A DNA stretch of 42,892 nucleotides from Flavobacteriales bacterium (GTDB lineage Bacteria > Bacteroidota > Bacteroidia > Flavobacteriales > Flavobacteriaceae). The notes under the pieces are model-generated. The model made no database searches. It was not told the origin of the DNA and saw nothing but the letters and a program-made list of their open reading frames with translations. The DNA lies in assembly GCA_004213645.1 (NCBI GenBank), contig SGZF01000008.1:1-42892 (forward strand), given 5' to 3'. Shown here piece by piece: positions 34,756 through 42,892 of this stretch; positions within the stretch are counted from its first letter, which is position 1, and the number at the start of each line of letters is the position of its first letter. Position numbers and translations under genes: made by a program.

Positions 34756-36216
34756 TTACCAATTCTTATTAAACTTATCAATGAATATATTTACATCATT
34801 ACTCAATCTAAAAATGTATGCAGACAATGTATATAGAATAAAAATTAAACTTGATTTTACAGTAATATTAATTAGTGGTTGGAAACCTAATTGTAGGTTT
34901 GAAAAAACTAAATAGGTAAGAATACTTAGTATTAATATTTTGAAAGTATCCTTACTATATGGGTGAATACCGAACTTATTATTAACTAGGTAAACTTTTA
35001 AAGAATTCATAACTGTCAGAACAATTAAGGTAGCGTAAGCTGCACCTATTATTCCATATAATGATATTAAATAAATATTTAATACAACTGCTAAAATTGA
35101 TGAGAATAATGAAAACCAAAACGTATAATAATAATACTTTGAATTTGATATAATATTATTTACACAGCCCATAGACATAGTGTATAGTTTTCCAAGTGAT
35201 ACTATTATAACAATTGGTATTCCAATTGAATAACCGTCTTGATTTAACATATCATAAAAATCATCAATATTAAGATTAATTAAAAGGAAAAATAAACTTG
35301 CAACTAACATTAAGTTTGTTGAACTTTTCTTAAGTAAATCTTCTAACTTTTTGTTATGATTTTTATTAATTGCATCAGCTACAACAGGGCTTAATATTTG
35401 AAACATTGCTCTACCGGGTATTTCTACAACTGCAGCAATAAATACAGCTACAGAATAATAAGCTACATTTTCAACACTCAAAATAGATGACAACATTGAT
35501 TTATCTATATCTAGAATAATGCTTGTTGCTGCTCCAGATAAAAATATTAATAAACAATATTTGAAAATCTCTTTAAAATCTGTTTTAAAAACAAGATTAA
35601 GCTTAGGTTTATTAGCATAGAATGAATATGTAATTACAATTAAAAGTCTAAGATAATAGCCATATATTAAGAATAAAATAAAACTCTCAAAGTTCAATAT
35701 GCCAAATGAATAAGAAACTAAAAGAATAGCTATAAGAAGTCTTGGATATAGTTCTTTTAAAAAATTTCCGAAAACAGATTTTAGTTTTACTCTCAACCAA
35801 GAATAAAATACCTCAAAAAAAGATGTAGAAATAGCAATAAAAAGAATTACATAAGCATACTTAGATAAACTTTGATCGTTTTGAAAAAGATATTGTCTTA
35901 TTTCATCATAAAATGTAAAAAAGATTGGAACAAACAAAACAACAATTATAGTTGGAATAAGTATTGATAATGTTAATAATCCATCCCTATCTTCTTTCTT
36001 ATTGTATTTTGAATAAAATCTTATAACTGCATGTTGTGTTCCAAAAGATATAAAAGGTTGAACGAGATTTGAAATTGCTAAAAGTGCAATAACTAAACCC
36101 TGAAATTTACTACCAAGGAAAGTTGGATAAAGATAAAGAGTGTTTACAGCACCGATAAGAAATGCTACACCAATACTTATTAGATTTAGAAAAGATTGCC
36201 TAACTACTATACCCAT
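34756..36216 (-). CDS. Polysaccharide/oligosaccharide flippase-type membrane protein
   Basis: A 486-residue integral membrane protein with about 12-14 hydrophobic helices and no N-terminal signal. The N-terminal layout (QSFLNLISIGVAFLIGAVNTLYLYPTFLG, then SFGTQHAVIRFYSKY) and the late GIIGAAYATLIVLTVMNSLKVYLV match the MOP/Wzx family that flips lipid-linked glycans across the inner membrane. No glycosyltransferases are in the window, so the glycan is unknown. It overlaps the YfhO-type gene upstream by 10 bases, pointing to joint work in surface-glycan assembly. Confidence 0.85.
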   Translation of the reverse strand: MGIVVRQSFLNLISIGVAFLIGAVNTLYLYPTFLGSKFQGLVIALLAISNLVQPFISFGTQHAVIRFYSKYNKKEDRDGLLTLSILIPTIIVVLFVPIFFTFYDEIRQYLFQNDQSLSKYAYVILFIAISTSFFEVFYSWLRVKLKSVFGNFLKELYPRLLIAILLVSYSFGILNFESFILFLIYGYYLRLLIVITYSFYANKPKLNLVFKTDFKEIFKYCLLIFLSGAATSIILDIDKSMLSSILSVENVAYYSVAVFIAAVVEIPGRAMFQILSPVVADAINKNHNKKLEDLLKKSSTNLMLVASLFFLLINLNIDDFYDMLNQDGYSIGIPIVIIVSLGKLYTMSMGCVNNIISNSKYYYYTFWFSLFSSILAVVLNIYLISLYGIIGAAYATLIVLTVMNSLKVYLVNNKFGIHPYSKDTFKILILSILTYLVFSNLQLGFQPLINITVKSSLIFILYTLSAYIFRLSNDVNIFIDKFNKNW

Positions 36217-38612
36217 TTGTTTTCTCTGAAAAGCATTAATGCAATTAAACTAAAGGTAATTATAATTGTAATTAATCTAATGTTAATTCCTGTTTTTACA
36301 ATTTCTGGTGAAAAATAGAATTCTACTTTATGAGTACCTTTAGGAATTACCATACCTCTAAGTAAATAATCTACATCAAAGTAAGTAGATTCATTTCCAT
36401 CAATAAATACTTTCCATCCTGATGGATAATATATTTCAGAAAAAACAATAAGCTGATCTGATAGTGACTCAAAATTATATGTGATATGAGAGGATGAATT
36501 TTTTATTTTTTCAATTTTAATAAGCTCAGAAGAGTCATAAGTTAACTTAATATCTGAAGGAATTGTCTTGTCAATACCCAAAGCTATTCTTTGTAAATCC
36601 GTTTCCTTTAATTTATTTAAAAGCTCATCTGGGTTATTTAGAATAATTAATGAATCAACAGCCCAAGCATTTCCATATGCGTCAGGATTTTCGTATAATA
36701 AATCTTGGTTATTCTCATCCTTTCCTATTAAATACTTAATATTTAATGAATTAAATAATTTATTATCATCATGGGTTGACAGGTATTCATAATACTCCTG
36801 GAATCTTCTAAGTTTTGCAGCATGATATCCATTAACAGAGTTATGGAAATATGAGGTGCTTGCATTTGATATACCGGCTGATAAATCATAAACTCTATAA
36901 TCAAGAGTATCATTTAGTATTTCCTTATCTATTTCAGATAATTGATATGTATTTATTGACTTATCAATAAATAATTCTTTTTCAATATATCTGTTATTTA
37001 TAGTATACAAATCAACAAAGACAATTAAGAAAATAAAACTAAATGTAAAATTTCTTCCTATTAATTTGGAAAATCTAAGTGTCAAAAACATAATAAATCC
37101 AATTAATAAAGCTCTTATTATATCATCATTGAAGATGTTTTTTCTTTCTTCAATAATTTGATTAAATATCTCTTGCCCGTAACCATTAGAGTAATAGTTA
37201 TCATATAACCCTGAAAAGGATAAAGAGCTACCTGAAATTAAAATAATAACAAGTGGGATTGAATAAATTGCAAATGATCTTTTAATATTCTTTAAGTTGG
37301 AATCTGCTAAAAATTTGTGAAGACCAATTACTGATAAAAGTGGAATAGCAAACTCAAGAATTATTTGAATTGATGAAACTGCCCTAAACTTATTATAGAA
37401 AGGAAAATAATCAATGAAAAAATTAGTTAAAAATGGTAAATTTTTTCCCCAAGAAAGCGATATTGATAGTATAAAAGATATTAATAACCACCATTTAAAC
37501 GCTCCTTTAACTACAAATAATGATAGTATAAACAAAAAGAAAATAGAAGCGCCTATATATGCTGGAGCTTCAAGTATTGGTTGATCTCCCCAGTATGTTG
37601 GAACTGATTTAATAAATGAATCTGCTTGAGGTTTAGGGACATTATTGTCAATCAAAAATCTATATAAGTCTGAATCCTCACCGAGATTTTCTGATGAGGC
37701 TCCACCTTGAATCCTGGGTGCAATTAGATTAAGGCTTTCAAAAATCCCATAACTATACTGAGTAATATAATCGTAATTCAACCCAGTAGTTTGTTCTTTT
37801 TCGGTTCCATCTGGATTTAGTTTTAATTCACTTTGTGATCTTGTAGAATACTTAGAATAATCATAGGTTGATAAAATATTTGGAGCATTTAATCCTAAAG
37901 ATAAAATCCCAGCTAAAAGAAAAATTCCGATATATCTCAGATATTGTTTTAAATCATTTTTATTATAAGAATCAATAAGGTATACAATAAAATAAACTCC
38001 AAGTAAAATCAATAAGTAATATGTCATCTGATAATGATTGGCTTTAATTTGTAATGATATCCCTATAAGACTTAATAAAAAACCTGGGAGTAGCTTGTTT
38101 TGCCTCAGTAGTACTAATCCTGCAACTACAAGAGGAATGTATGAAATTGCTAGAGCTTTTGTATTATGTCCAACTTGAAGTATTATAAGCAGATAAGTAG
38201 AAAAGGCAAATGCAAAAGAACCTAAGACTGCAATCCTCCATGGAATTTTAAGTACCATTAACAATATATACATAGTTAGTAAGTATAGAAACAGTGTGTG
38301 AGCTGGACGAGGAATAAATCTAAATAATAAATGAAATGGTTGTAAGATGTCGTAAGCAAACTTTGCTCCAAGCTGAAAAGTAGGCATTCCTCCAAATGCA
38401 TTGTCAATCCAGTAAATCTCATTTTTAAAGTTATCTCTGTTTTCTGTAATTTCCCTTGACATTCCCTCATATTGATTAATGTCAGATTGATATAGTTTTT
38501 TACCCTCTAACAATGGACTATAAAAGATAATAGCAACAGCAGCAAAACCAATTGCAGTATATAAATGGATTAGAGATTTTCTGATTGTTACCTTATTAAT
38601 CGATATCCTCAT
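36207..38612 (-). CDS. YfhO-type multi-pass membrane protein
   Basis: An 801-residue protein with an N-terminal membrane helix, a large block of about a dozen helices, and a C-terminal extracytoplasmic beta domain (about 640-775, ending YYPSGWKVFIDGNES...PKGTHKVEFYFSP) before a last helix. That end block is typical of YfhO proteins, which in Gram-positives help glycosylate lipoteichoic acid; in Bacteroidota the role is not settled. The N-terminal loop with SDINQYEGM and FGGMPTFQ resembles GT-C type glycosyltransferases. Overlaps DUF4834 by 17 bases and the flippase by 10. Confidence 0.87.
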   Translation of the reverse strand: MRISINKVTIRKSLIHLYTAIGFAAVAIIFYSPLLEGKKLYQSDINQYEGMSREITENRDNFKNEIYWIDNAFGGMPTFQLGAKFAYDILQPFHLLFRFIPRPAHTLFLYLLTMYILLMVLKIPWRIAVLGSFAFAFSTYLLIILQVGHNTKALAISYIPLVVAGLVLLRQNKLLPGFLLSLIGISLQIKANHYQMTYYLLILLGVYFIVYLIDSYNKNDLKQYLRYIGIFLLAGILSLGLNAPNILSTYDYSKYSTRSQSELKLNPDGTEKEQTTGLNYDYITQYSYGIFESLNLIAPRIQGGASSENLGEDSDLYRFLIDNNVPKPQADSFIKSVPTYWGDQPILEAPAYIGASIFFLFILSLFVVKGAFKWWLLISFILSISLSWGKNLPFLTNFFIDYFPFYNKFRAVSSIQIILEFAIPLLSVIGLHKFLADSNLKNIKRSFAIYSIPLVIILISGSSLSFSGLYDNYYSNGYGQEIFNQIIEERKNIFNDDIIRALLIGFIMFLTLRFSKLIGRNFTFSFIFLIVFVDLYTINNRYIEKELFIDKSINTYQLSEIDKEILNDTLDYRVYDLSAGISNASTSYFHNSVNGYHAAKLRRFQEYYEYLSTHDDNKLFNSLNIKYLIGKDENNQDLLYENPDAYGNAWAVDSLIILNNPDELLNKLKETDLQRIALGIDKTIPSDIKLTYDSSELIKIEKIKNSSSHITYNFESLSDQLIVFSEIYYPSGWKVFIDGNESTYFDVDYLLRGMVIPKGTHKVEFYFSPEIVKTGINIRLITIIITFSLIALMLFRENKWV

Positions 38613-38790
38613 AGTCTATATATTCTCCATATTTTTCATTAGTTTTTTCTTTCTTTTTATCAGAGGATTTATTGAAATCAGATTTTTTTTTAGCAGTTTT
38701 AAATATATCAGCAAAAATCAATCTCAGTATTGAAGGAATAAAATACCTGATAAAGAGATAAATAGCAAGAAATATTATTAAAACCTTCAT
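38596..38790 (-). CDS. DUF4834-type small membrane protein
   Basis: A 64-residue protein with a single hydrophobic helix (about 1-25, VLIIFLAIYLFIRYFIPSILRLIF), a stretch of lysines (FKTAKKKSDFNKSSDKKKEK) and an acidic end (YGEYIDYEDID). This matches my recollection of DUF4834. It is the first gene of the three-gene unit with YfhO and the flippase, overlapping YfhO by 17 bases. Function unknown. Confidence 0.8.
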   Translation of the reverse strand: MKVLIIFLAIYLFIRYFIPSILRLIFADIFKTAKKKSDFNKSSDKKKEKTNEKYGEYIDYEDID

Positions 38791-38805
38791 AATTTATGGG
38801 TTTAC

Positions 38806-38813
38806 CAAATTTA
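38806..38813 (-). promoter_or_regulatory. TAAATTTG promoter motif before DUF4834-YfhO-flippase
   Basis: A perfect minus-strand TAnnTTTG, 15 bases before the ATG at 38790, in the 69-bp divergent gap with the acetyltransferase gene. No -33 TTG in the usual window. Confidence 0.45.
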
Positions 38814-38859
38814 GTGAAATCTTGAAAAATAACTATTTATTGGTAACTTGTATTTTTAA

Positions 38860-39999
38860 ATGGAAATCAACTCAAAAATTACCATAAAAGAGGTTATTAA
38901 TAGTGATGAATTAAAACAATTTGTCATGTTTCCACATAAACTATATAAAGATTCAAAGTATTGGGTTGCACCTATAACTAAAGAAGAATTAGAAGTTTTA
39001 AATAAAGAAACAAACCCTGTTTTTAAAAATGCAATAGCTCATTATTTCCTTGCATATATAGATGGGGAAATTGTTGGAAGAATTGCTGCTTTGATAAATT
39101 GGGTTGAAGTTAATGACCTTAAAAAGAAAAAAGTAAGGTTCGGTTGGTTTGATTTTGTAGATAAAAAAGAAGTGTCAAAAGCTCTTCTCGAAAAAGTAAG
39201 ACAAATTGGAATAAAGAATAACCTAGAGTTTATAGAGGGACCTGTGGGTTTTTCTAATATGGATAAGGCAGGAATGCTAATAAAAGGATTTGAGAAAAAG
39301 AACACTATGATTACTCTATATAATTATGCTTACTATAAGGATCATATGATTGCGCATGGATATAATAAACTTGCAGAATGGGTAGAGTATGAACTTAAAA
39401 TTGCTAACTATGATGATGCCCCTGAAAAGATCAAGAAGTTTTCTGACTTAATTTTAAAAAGATATAAACTCAAGAAATTAAATTTTACAAAGACTGAACA
39501 AATTGTTCCTTATATAGATCAAATGTTTTATCTATTAGGAAAAACCTATGATAAACTTCAAACCTTTGTTCCAATTCAAGATTATCAGATAGACTACTAT
39601 AAGAACAGATTTTTAAAATATATTAATCCAGGCTTCATAAAATGTGTTACTGATGAAAATAATGAATTAGTTGCCTTTGCAATCACGATGCCTTCATTTT
39701 CAAATGCATTAAAGAAAATAAATGGTAAAGTTGACTTAATAGGTAAATTAAGACTTCTACATGCTAAGAGTTTTAATAAAAAAGGTTCATTATATCTAAT
39801 AGGTGTTAGACCTGATTTTCAAAATAAAGGAGTTATAGCAATTCTGTTTAATGAACTTCAAAAGTTTTACAATAAATTTGGAATTATTGAGGTTGAAACA
39901 AATCCTGAGCTTATTGAAAATGCTGCTATTCAACAGCTCTGGAAGAATTATGAGAATAATCAACATAAAAACAGAGCTACTTTTACTAAAGAAATTTAA
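38860..39999 (+). CDS. Two-domain GNAT-like acetyltransferase
   Basis: A 379-residue protein that reads as two acyltransferase-like halves. The N-terminal half (about 5-170) has the YFLAYIDGEIVGRIAALIN strand-helix typical of GNAT folds. The C-terminal half (about 230-360) ends with SLYLIGVRPDFQNKGVIAILFNEL, a clear acetyl-CoA loop (Q/RxxGxG/A-like). It is known in Bacteroidota as a conserved GNAT protein without an established substrate. Adjacent to mnmE (2-base gap), so probably co-transcribed. Confidence 0.8.
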   Translation: MEINSKITIKEVINSDELKQFVMFPHKLYKDSKYWVAPITKEELEVLNKETNPVFKNAIAHYFLAYIDGEIVGRIAALINWVEVNDLKKKKVRFGWFDFVDKKEVSKALLEKVRQIGIKNNLEFIEGPVGFSNMDKAGMLIKGFEKKNTMITLYNYAYYKDHMIAHGYNKLAEWVEYELKIANYDDAPEKIKKFSDLILKRYKLKKLNFTKTEQIVPYIDQMFYLLGKTYDKLQTFVPIQDYQIDYYKNRFLKYINPGFIKCVTDENNELVAFAITMPSFSNALKKINGKVDLIGKLRLLHAKSFNKKGSLYLIGVRPDFQNKGVIAILFNELQKFYNKFGIIEVETNPELIENAAIQQLWKNYENNQHKNRATFTKEI

Positions 40000-40001
40000 T
40001 A

Positions 40002-41399
40002 ATGTACAATGAAGGGACTATTATAGCTCTATCTTCTGCTCCAGGATCTGGAGCTATTGCTATTATAAGATTATCAGGAGAAGATGCTATTTCTAAAACA
40101 GATTTGTTCTTTAAATCTAAATCAGGGAAAAAACTCTCAGATAGTAAAGGATATTCAATAAGTTATGGGAACTTAATAGATAATAACGAGATAATTGATG
40201 AGGTAGTTATTAGTGTTTACAAAGCCCCCCACTCCTACACCGGCGAAAATATTATTGAAATCTCCTGTCATGGATCAACATATGTTCAGCAAAGAATACT
40301 CTCTTTATTTACTAATGTTGGTGTTAAACTTGCCTCTGCAGGAGAATTCACACTAAGAGCATATCTAAACAACAAGAAAGATCTATCCCAAGCTGAGGCT
40401 GTTGGTGACTTAATTGCTTCAGAGTCAAGAGAAGAACATAGAGTAGCAATGGAGCAAATGAGAGGTGGATATTCAGATGAAATTGAGGTGTTAAGAGAAA
40501 AACTTATTCATTTTAAGTCACTTATAGAGCTTGAACTTGATTTTTCTGAAGAAGATGTTGAGTTTGCAGATAGAAGTGATTTAAAAACACTCTTAAATGA
40601 ATTAGAAGGTAAATTGTCGGGTTTAATTGACTCGTTTACATACGGAAATGTAATAAAAGAAGGAATATCAGTAACGATTGCTGGAAAACCAAATGCAGGA
40701 AAATCATCCCTATTAAACGCTATAGTTAATGAGGATAAGGCAATAGTGTCAAATATTCCAGGTACAACAAGAGATGCAATAGAAGATGTAACTAATATAA
40801 ATGGTGTTAAATACAGGTTTATTGATACTGCTGGTATTCGAGAAACAACAGATGAGATAGAATCTATAGGTGTTGCTAGAGCAAAAAGTAAAATTGATTC
40901 CTCAAGAATACTAATCTATCTTTTTGATAGGTCAGATATAACAGAAAATGAGCTAATTAAAGAGGTAAAATCCTATTTAAGAGAGGATCTTCAAGTATAT
41001 CTAGTTGAAAACAAAATTGATTTATTAAATAATTCTAATACAGATACTTATAAAGATAAAATAAAGTCTTTAATTAATGAAAATAGTGTTTCTTTTTATA
41101 GAATTTCTGCTCTAGATAGTGAACTCGTATCAGGTTTAAAAGAATTGATATCTAACAATCTTAAACTATCCTCTCAAAGCAACATAATTATCACAAATTC
41201 AAGACATCTAGAAGCTTTAAATAATTCATTAAAAGCAATTGAATCTGTAAATAAGGGATTAAAAGAAGGGTTATCTGGTGATTTACTCAGTGTTGATCTT
41301 AATGATGCTATTATAAATATCTCAATTATCACCGGAAAGATAGATATTGATCAAGATATCCTAGGATCAATATTCTCCAAGTTCTGTATTGGTAAATGA
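40002..41399 (+). CDS. mnmE: tRNA uridine-5-carboxymethylaminomethyl GTPase MnmE
   Basis: GTPase that, with MnmG, makes cmnm5U at tRNA position 34. The 465 residues comprise an N-terminal folate-binding domain (TIIALSSAPGSGAIAIIRLSG, then SCHGS), a helical domain with AEFTLRAYLNNKKDLSQAEAV-type block, and a G domain with G1 GKPNAGKSS (from 228), DTAG and NKID. It ends in the invariant CIGK (C462). It follows the acetyltransferase gene by 2 bases and converges on DUF418 with a 24-base AT-rich gap and no clear hairpin terminator. Confidence 0.97.
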   Translation: MYNEGTIIALSSAPGSGAIAIIRLSGEDAISKTDLFFKSKSGKKLSDSKGYSISYGNLIDNNEIIDEVVISVYKAPHSYTGENIIEISCHGSTYVQQRILSLFTNVGVKLASAGEFTLRAYLNNKKDLSQAEAVGDLIASESREEHRVAMEQMRGGYSDEIEVLREKLIHFKSLIELELDFSEEDVEFADRSDLKTLLNELEGKLSGLIDSFTYGNVIKEGISVTIAGKPNAGKSSLLNAIVNEDKAIVSNIPGTTRDAIEDVTNINGVKYRFIDTAGIRETTDEIESIGVARAKSKIDSSRILIYLFDRSDITENELIKEVKSYLREDLQVYLVENKIDLLNNSNTDTYKDKIKSLINENSVSFYRISALDSELVSGLKELISNNLKLSSQSNIIITNSRHLEALNNSLKAIESVNKGLKEGLSGDLLSVDLNDAIINISIITGKIDIDQDILGSIFSKFCIGK

Positions 41400-41423
41400 A
41401 TTAAATTAATGATTATCAGTTAA

Positions 41424-42632
41424 TTACTTAATTAATTTTTGCAATTTTAGATAGGTTACACTTCTCCAAATCCATTCTAATGGACCATATCTGTATTTTT
41501 TGAGAAAATAAATAGAAGCTATCATTTGAAGAAAATAAATTAACAATCCTATTATGATTAGGCTAAAATTACCAAACTTACTGAAGAATGGTCCTAATGC
41601 CCATGGTGCAAATAACACTAACCCAAAAACACCTTGAAGTGTATAATTTGTCAGAGCTGTTCTACCATAAGGTGATAAAGAATTTAGTATCGATTGAATC
41701 CTAGAATTTTGATAAAGCACAATGAATCCAAGACCTAAAATAAAAGATGAAACAACTAACGAAGAATCCTGCAAAGCTTTTACAAAAATTAAGTTATTGT
41801 CTATAAGGTTGTTTCCAGGAACAAACAACAATCTAGTATTGGTATCTGGAAATTGATTTAATAAACATGTTAATCCAATAAAAGATACCACAGACAAAAG
41901 CAATAGTCTAAATGTTAGTTTCTTGTTATCACCTAGTTTTTCAAGATATTTTGAGCGTCCAACCAAATAACCAATTATAAAAATTCCTAATGTTAAGTAT
42001 CCTCTTCCAAACATTCCAAACTGGTAGTTTATCTTTCCGTTAAGTCTCGATTGATAATTATGTTTAACAGTATTTATTAAGCTAGGGTTTTCAAGGTGTT
42101 GAGGTGTTTCCCTATTATATCTATTTGAGCTCCTATTCTCTTCAATAATCTCAGTAGATACACCCTTATTATGATTTATAGTTTGATAAACCCTTGGGCC
42201 ACCTGTAATAAGTAGAGCAGTAAATAGTATTAGAATGTATTTGTTAATGTTTTTTATAAATAGAAGAATAATTCCAAATATTGCATAAACAGATAAAATC
42301 TCAACATTATAGATTGAATGAATTAAAATACCCAGCAGAAAAAGAAAAAGCATTCTTCTTGTAAAGAAACTGTTAAAACTAATATTCTTGGATTGCGCAC
42401 TTTTCATTTGAATATAGAAACTAACACCAAATAAAAATGCAAAAATATTTATAAATCTTCCAATTACAATATTATAGGCGAACCATGTAGATGATGAATC
42501 TAATAATGGTAAATTAAAATAGATTATATCAGCTTGAATATTTTGAATTCCAAATTGCTGAATCATATGAATTATTATAACTCCAAGCAAAGAGAATCCT
42601 CGTAATGCATCTAAAACTTCAATTCTTTTCAT
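41424..42632 (-). CDS. DUF418-family membrane protein
   Basis: A 402-residue multi-pass membrane protein. It begins EVLDALRGFSLLGVIIIH, the N-terminal block of DUF418/acyltransferase-3-like proteins, and ends with the diagnostic YRYGPLEWIWRSVTYLK. About ten helices lie between, with a central loop near residues 155-200. The activity is unknown; related proteins are thought to modify or transport cell-surface molecules. The 149 bases upstream hold a TAAATTTA near-match promoter element just before the start. Confidence 0.9.
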   Translation of the reverse strand: MKRIEVLDALRGFSLLGVIIIHMIQQFGIQNIQADIIYFNLPLLDSSSTWFAYNIVIGRFINIFAFLFGVSFYIQMKSAQSKNISFNSFFTRRMLFLFLLGILIHSIYNVEILSVYAIFGIILLFIKNINKYILILFTALLITGGPRVYQTINHNKGVSTEIIEENRSSNRYNRETPQHLENPSLINTVKHNYQSRLNGKINYQFGMFGRGYLTLGIFIIGYLVGRSKYLEKLGDNKKLTFRLLLLSVVSFIGLTCLLNQFPDTNTRLLFVPGNNLIDNNLIFVKALQDSSLVVSSFILGLGFIVLYQNSRIQSILNSLSPYGRTALTNYTLQGVFGLVLFAPWALGPFFSKFGNFSLIIIGLLIYFLQMIASIYFLKKYRYGPLEWIWRSVTYLKLQKLIK

Positions 42633-42781
42633 CTATAAATTTAGTAATCTAAAGTTAACAATAGTTTATTTTTCATGTAGAAATACGTCGAAACCCCTCC
42701 TACTCTAATAATAACTAGTTGATTTTAAACATTATAAGCTAAAAAAGATATATTGTATTGGGAAGTAAGTAGGTTTCACTA

Positions 42782-42892
42782 TCATTTATCAAAAAAGGGT
42801 TTTTCATACCGAAGTAGTGCAACTGCACCACCTATCAAAACAGGAAATATTAAATCATCATCCCAAAACCCTTCTAAGGATTTGGATATTAT
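42782..42892 (-). CDS. C-terminal fragment of an unidentified membrane protein
   Basis: An open frame of 36 codons runs from the right edge to a TGA at 42782-42784. It reads like a protein end: a charged stretch (SKSLEGFWDDD), a hydrophobic helix with a glycine pair (LIFPVLIGGAVALL), then RYEKPFFDK. The composition is plausible for a membrane protein C-terminus, but 36 codons can also be open by chance. Family not recognised. If real, it precedes DUF418 on the same strand by about 150 bases. Confidence 0.45.
   Translation of the reverse strand: MISKSLEGFWDDDLIFPVLIGGAVALLRYEKPFFDK

Noticed and set aside
41400-41423. Bidirectional terminator between mnmE and DUF418
   Set aside because: The only stem is AATTAA/TTAATT, six A-T pairs, too weak to call in such AT-rich DNA.
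1-42892. CRISPR array, tRNA or rRNA genes, transposons, defence genes
   Set aside because: Gaps between genes are all below 250 bases; none shows spaced direct repeats, a cloverleaf with a T-loop (GTTCRA) or transposase/integrase motifs. All long frames belong to cellular families or to chromosomally embedded unknowns.

Overview
The window looks like a piece of chromosome from a marine-type Flavobacteriia/Bacteroidota bacterium with a compact, strongly AT-rich genome. The evidence is a fused LpxC-FabZ protein, a fused alpha/beta E1 dehydrogenase, families typical of Bacteroidota (DUF4834, DUF6787, TIGR02757, a metal-less dihydroorotase homologue, a small ParC-linked lipoprotein), TAnnTTTG promoter motifs and an almost complete lack of Shine-Dalgarno sequences. 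The genus cannot be named from what is visible. I saw no rRNA, tRNA, CRISPR array, insertion sequence, phage gene or defence system. No stretch longer than 300 bases lacks a gene.

Layout. 1-5014 (+): 3' part of chorismate synthase, a dicarboxylate/glutamate-type symporter, uracil-DNA glycosylase, a fused 2-oxoacid dehydrogenase E1 and a DUF1569-like protein, all closely packed. 5011-6002 (-): MscL, an unlisted 41-residue membrane peptide and a YbjQ-family protein. 6081-12374 (-): an envelope/lipid operon, lpxD - lpxC/fabZ - lpxA - efp - sucD - fabG - SPFH protein, closed by the only clear intrinsic terminator in the window. 12426-16813: tsaE with a small membrane-anchored protein, proline dehydrogenase divergent from aroB, then an Lrp/AsnC regulator and an XRE regulator diverging from a 207-bp region that carries a cluster of ACAATTGT-type palindromes. 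16442-22199: a lipoprotein convergent with parC-parE, then ychF and a 2[4Fe-4S] ferredoxin. 22313-24642 (+): serC-serA-DUF6787. 24628-31281: msrA, lolD, TIGR02757, a degenerate dihydroorotase plus serine esterase, an MBL hydrolase, a large soluble protein of unknown function and Bcp. 31306-34755 (+): nth and uvrA. 34756-38790 (-): DUF4834, a YfhO-type membrane protein and a polysaccharide flippase. 38860-42892: a two-domain acetyltransferase and mnmE, a DUF418 membrane protein, and the tail of one more gene running off the right edge.

How the genes work together. Most are core functions: shikimate pathway (aroC, aroB), serine synthesis (serC, serA), lipid A (lpxD/C/A, fabZ), fatty-acid elongation (fabG), TCA cycle (sucD), chromosome decatenation (parC/E), repair (ung, nth, uvrA), tRNA modification (tsaE, mnmE), oxidative repair (msrA, bcp) and export of surface molecules (lolD, flippase, YfhO).

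Points worth a second look are a dihydroorotase homologue that has lost every metal ligand, an endonuclease III without its iron-sulfur cysteines, a palindrome array between two regulators, near-leaderless promoters, and convergent genes whose stop codons overlap with no visible terminator. I did not find an obviously new multi-gene system.
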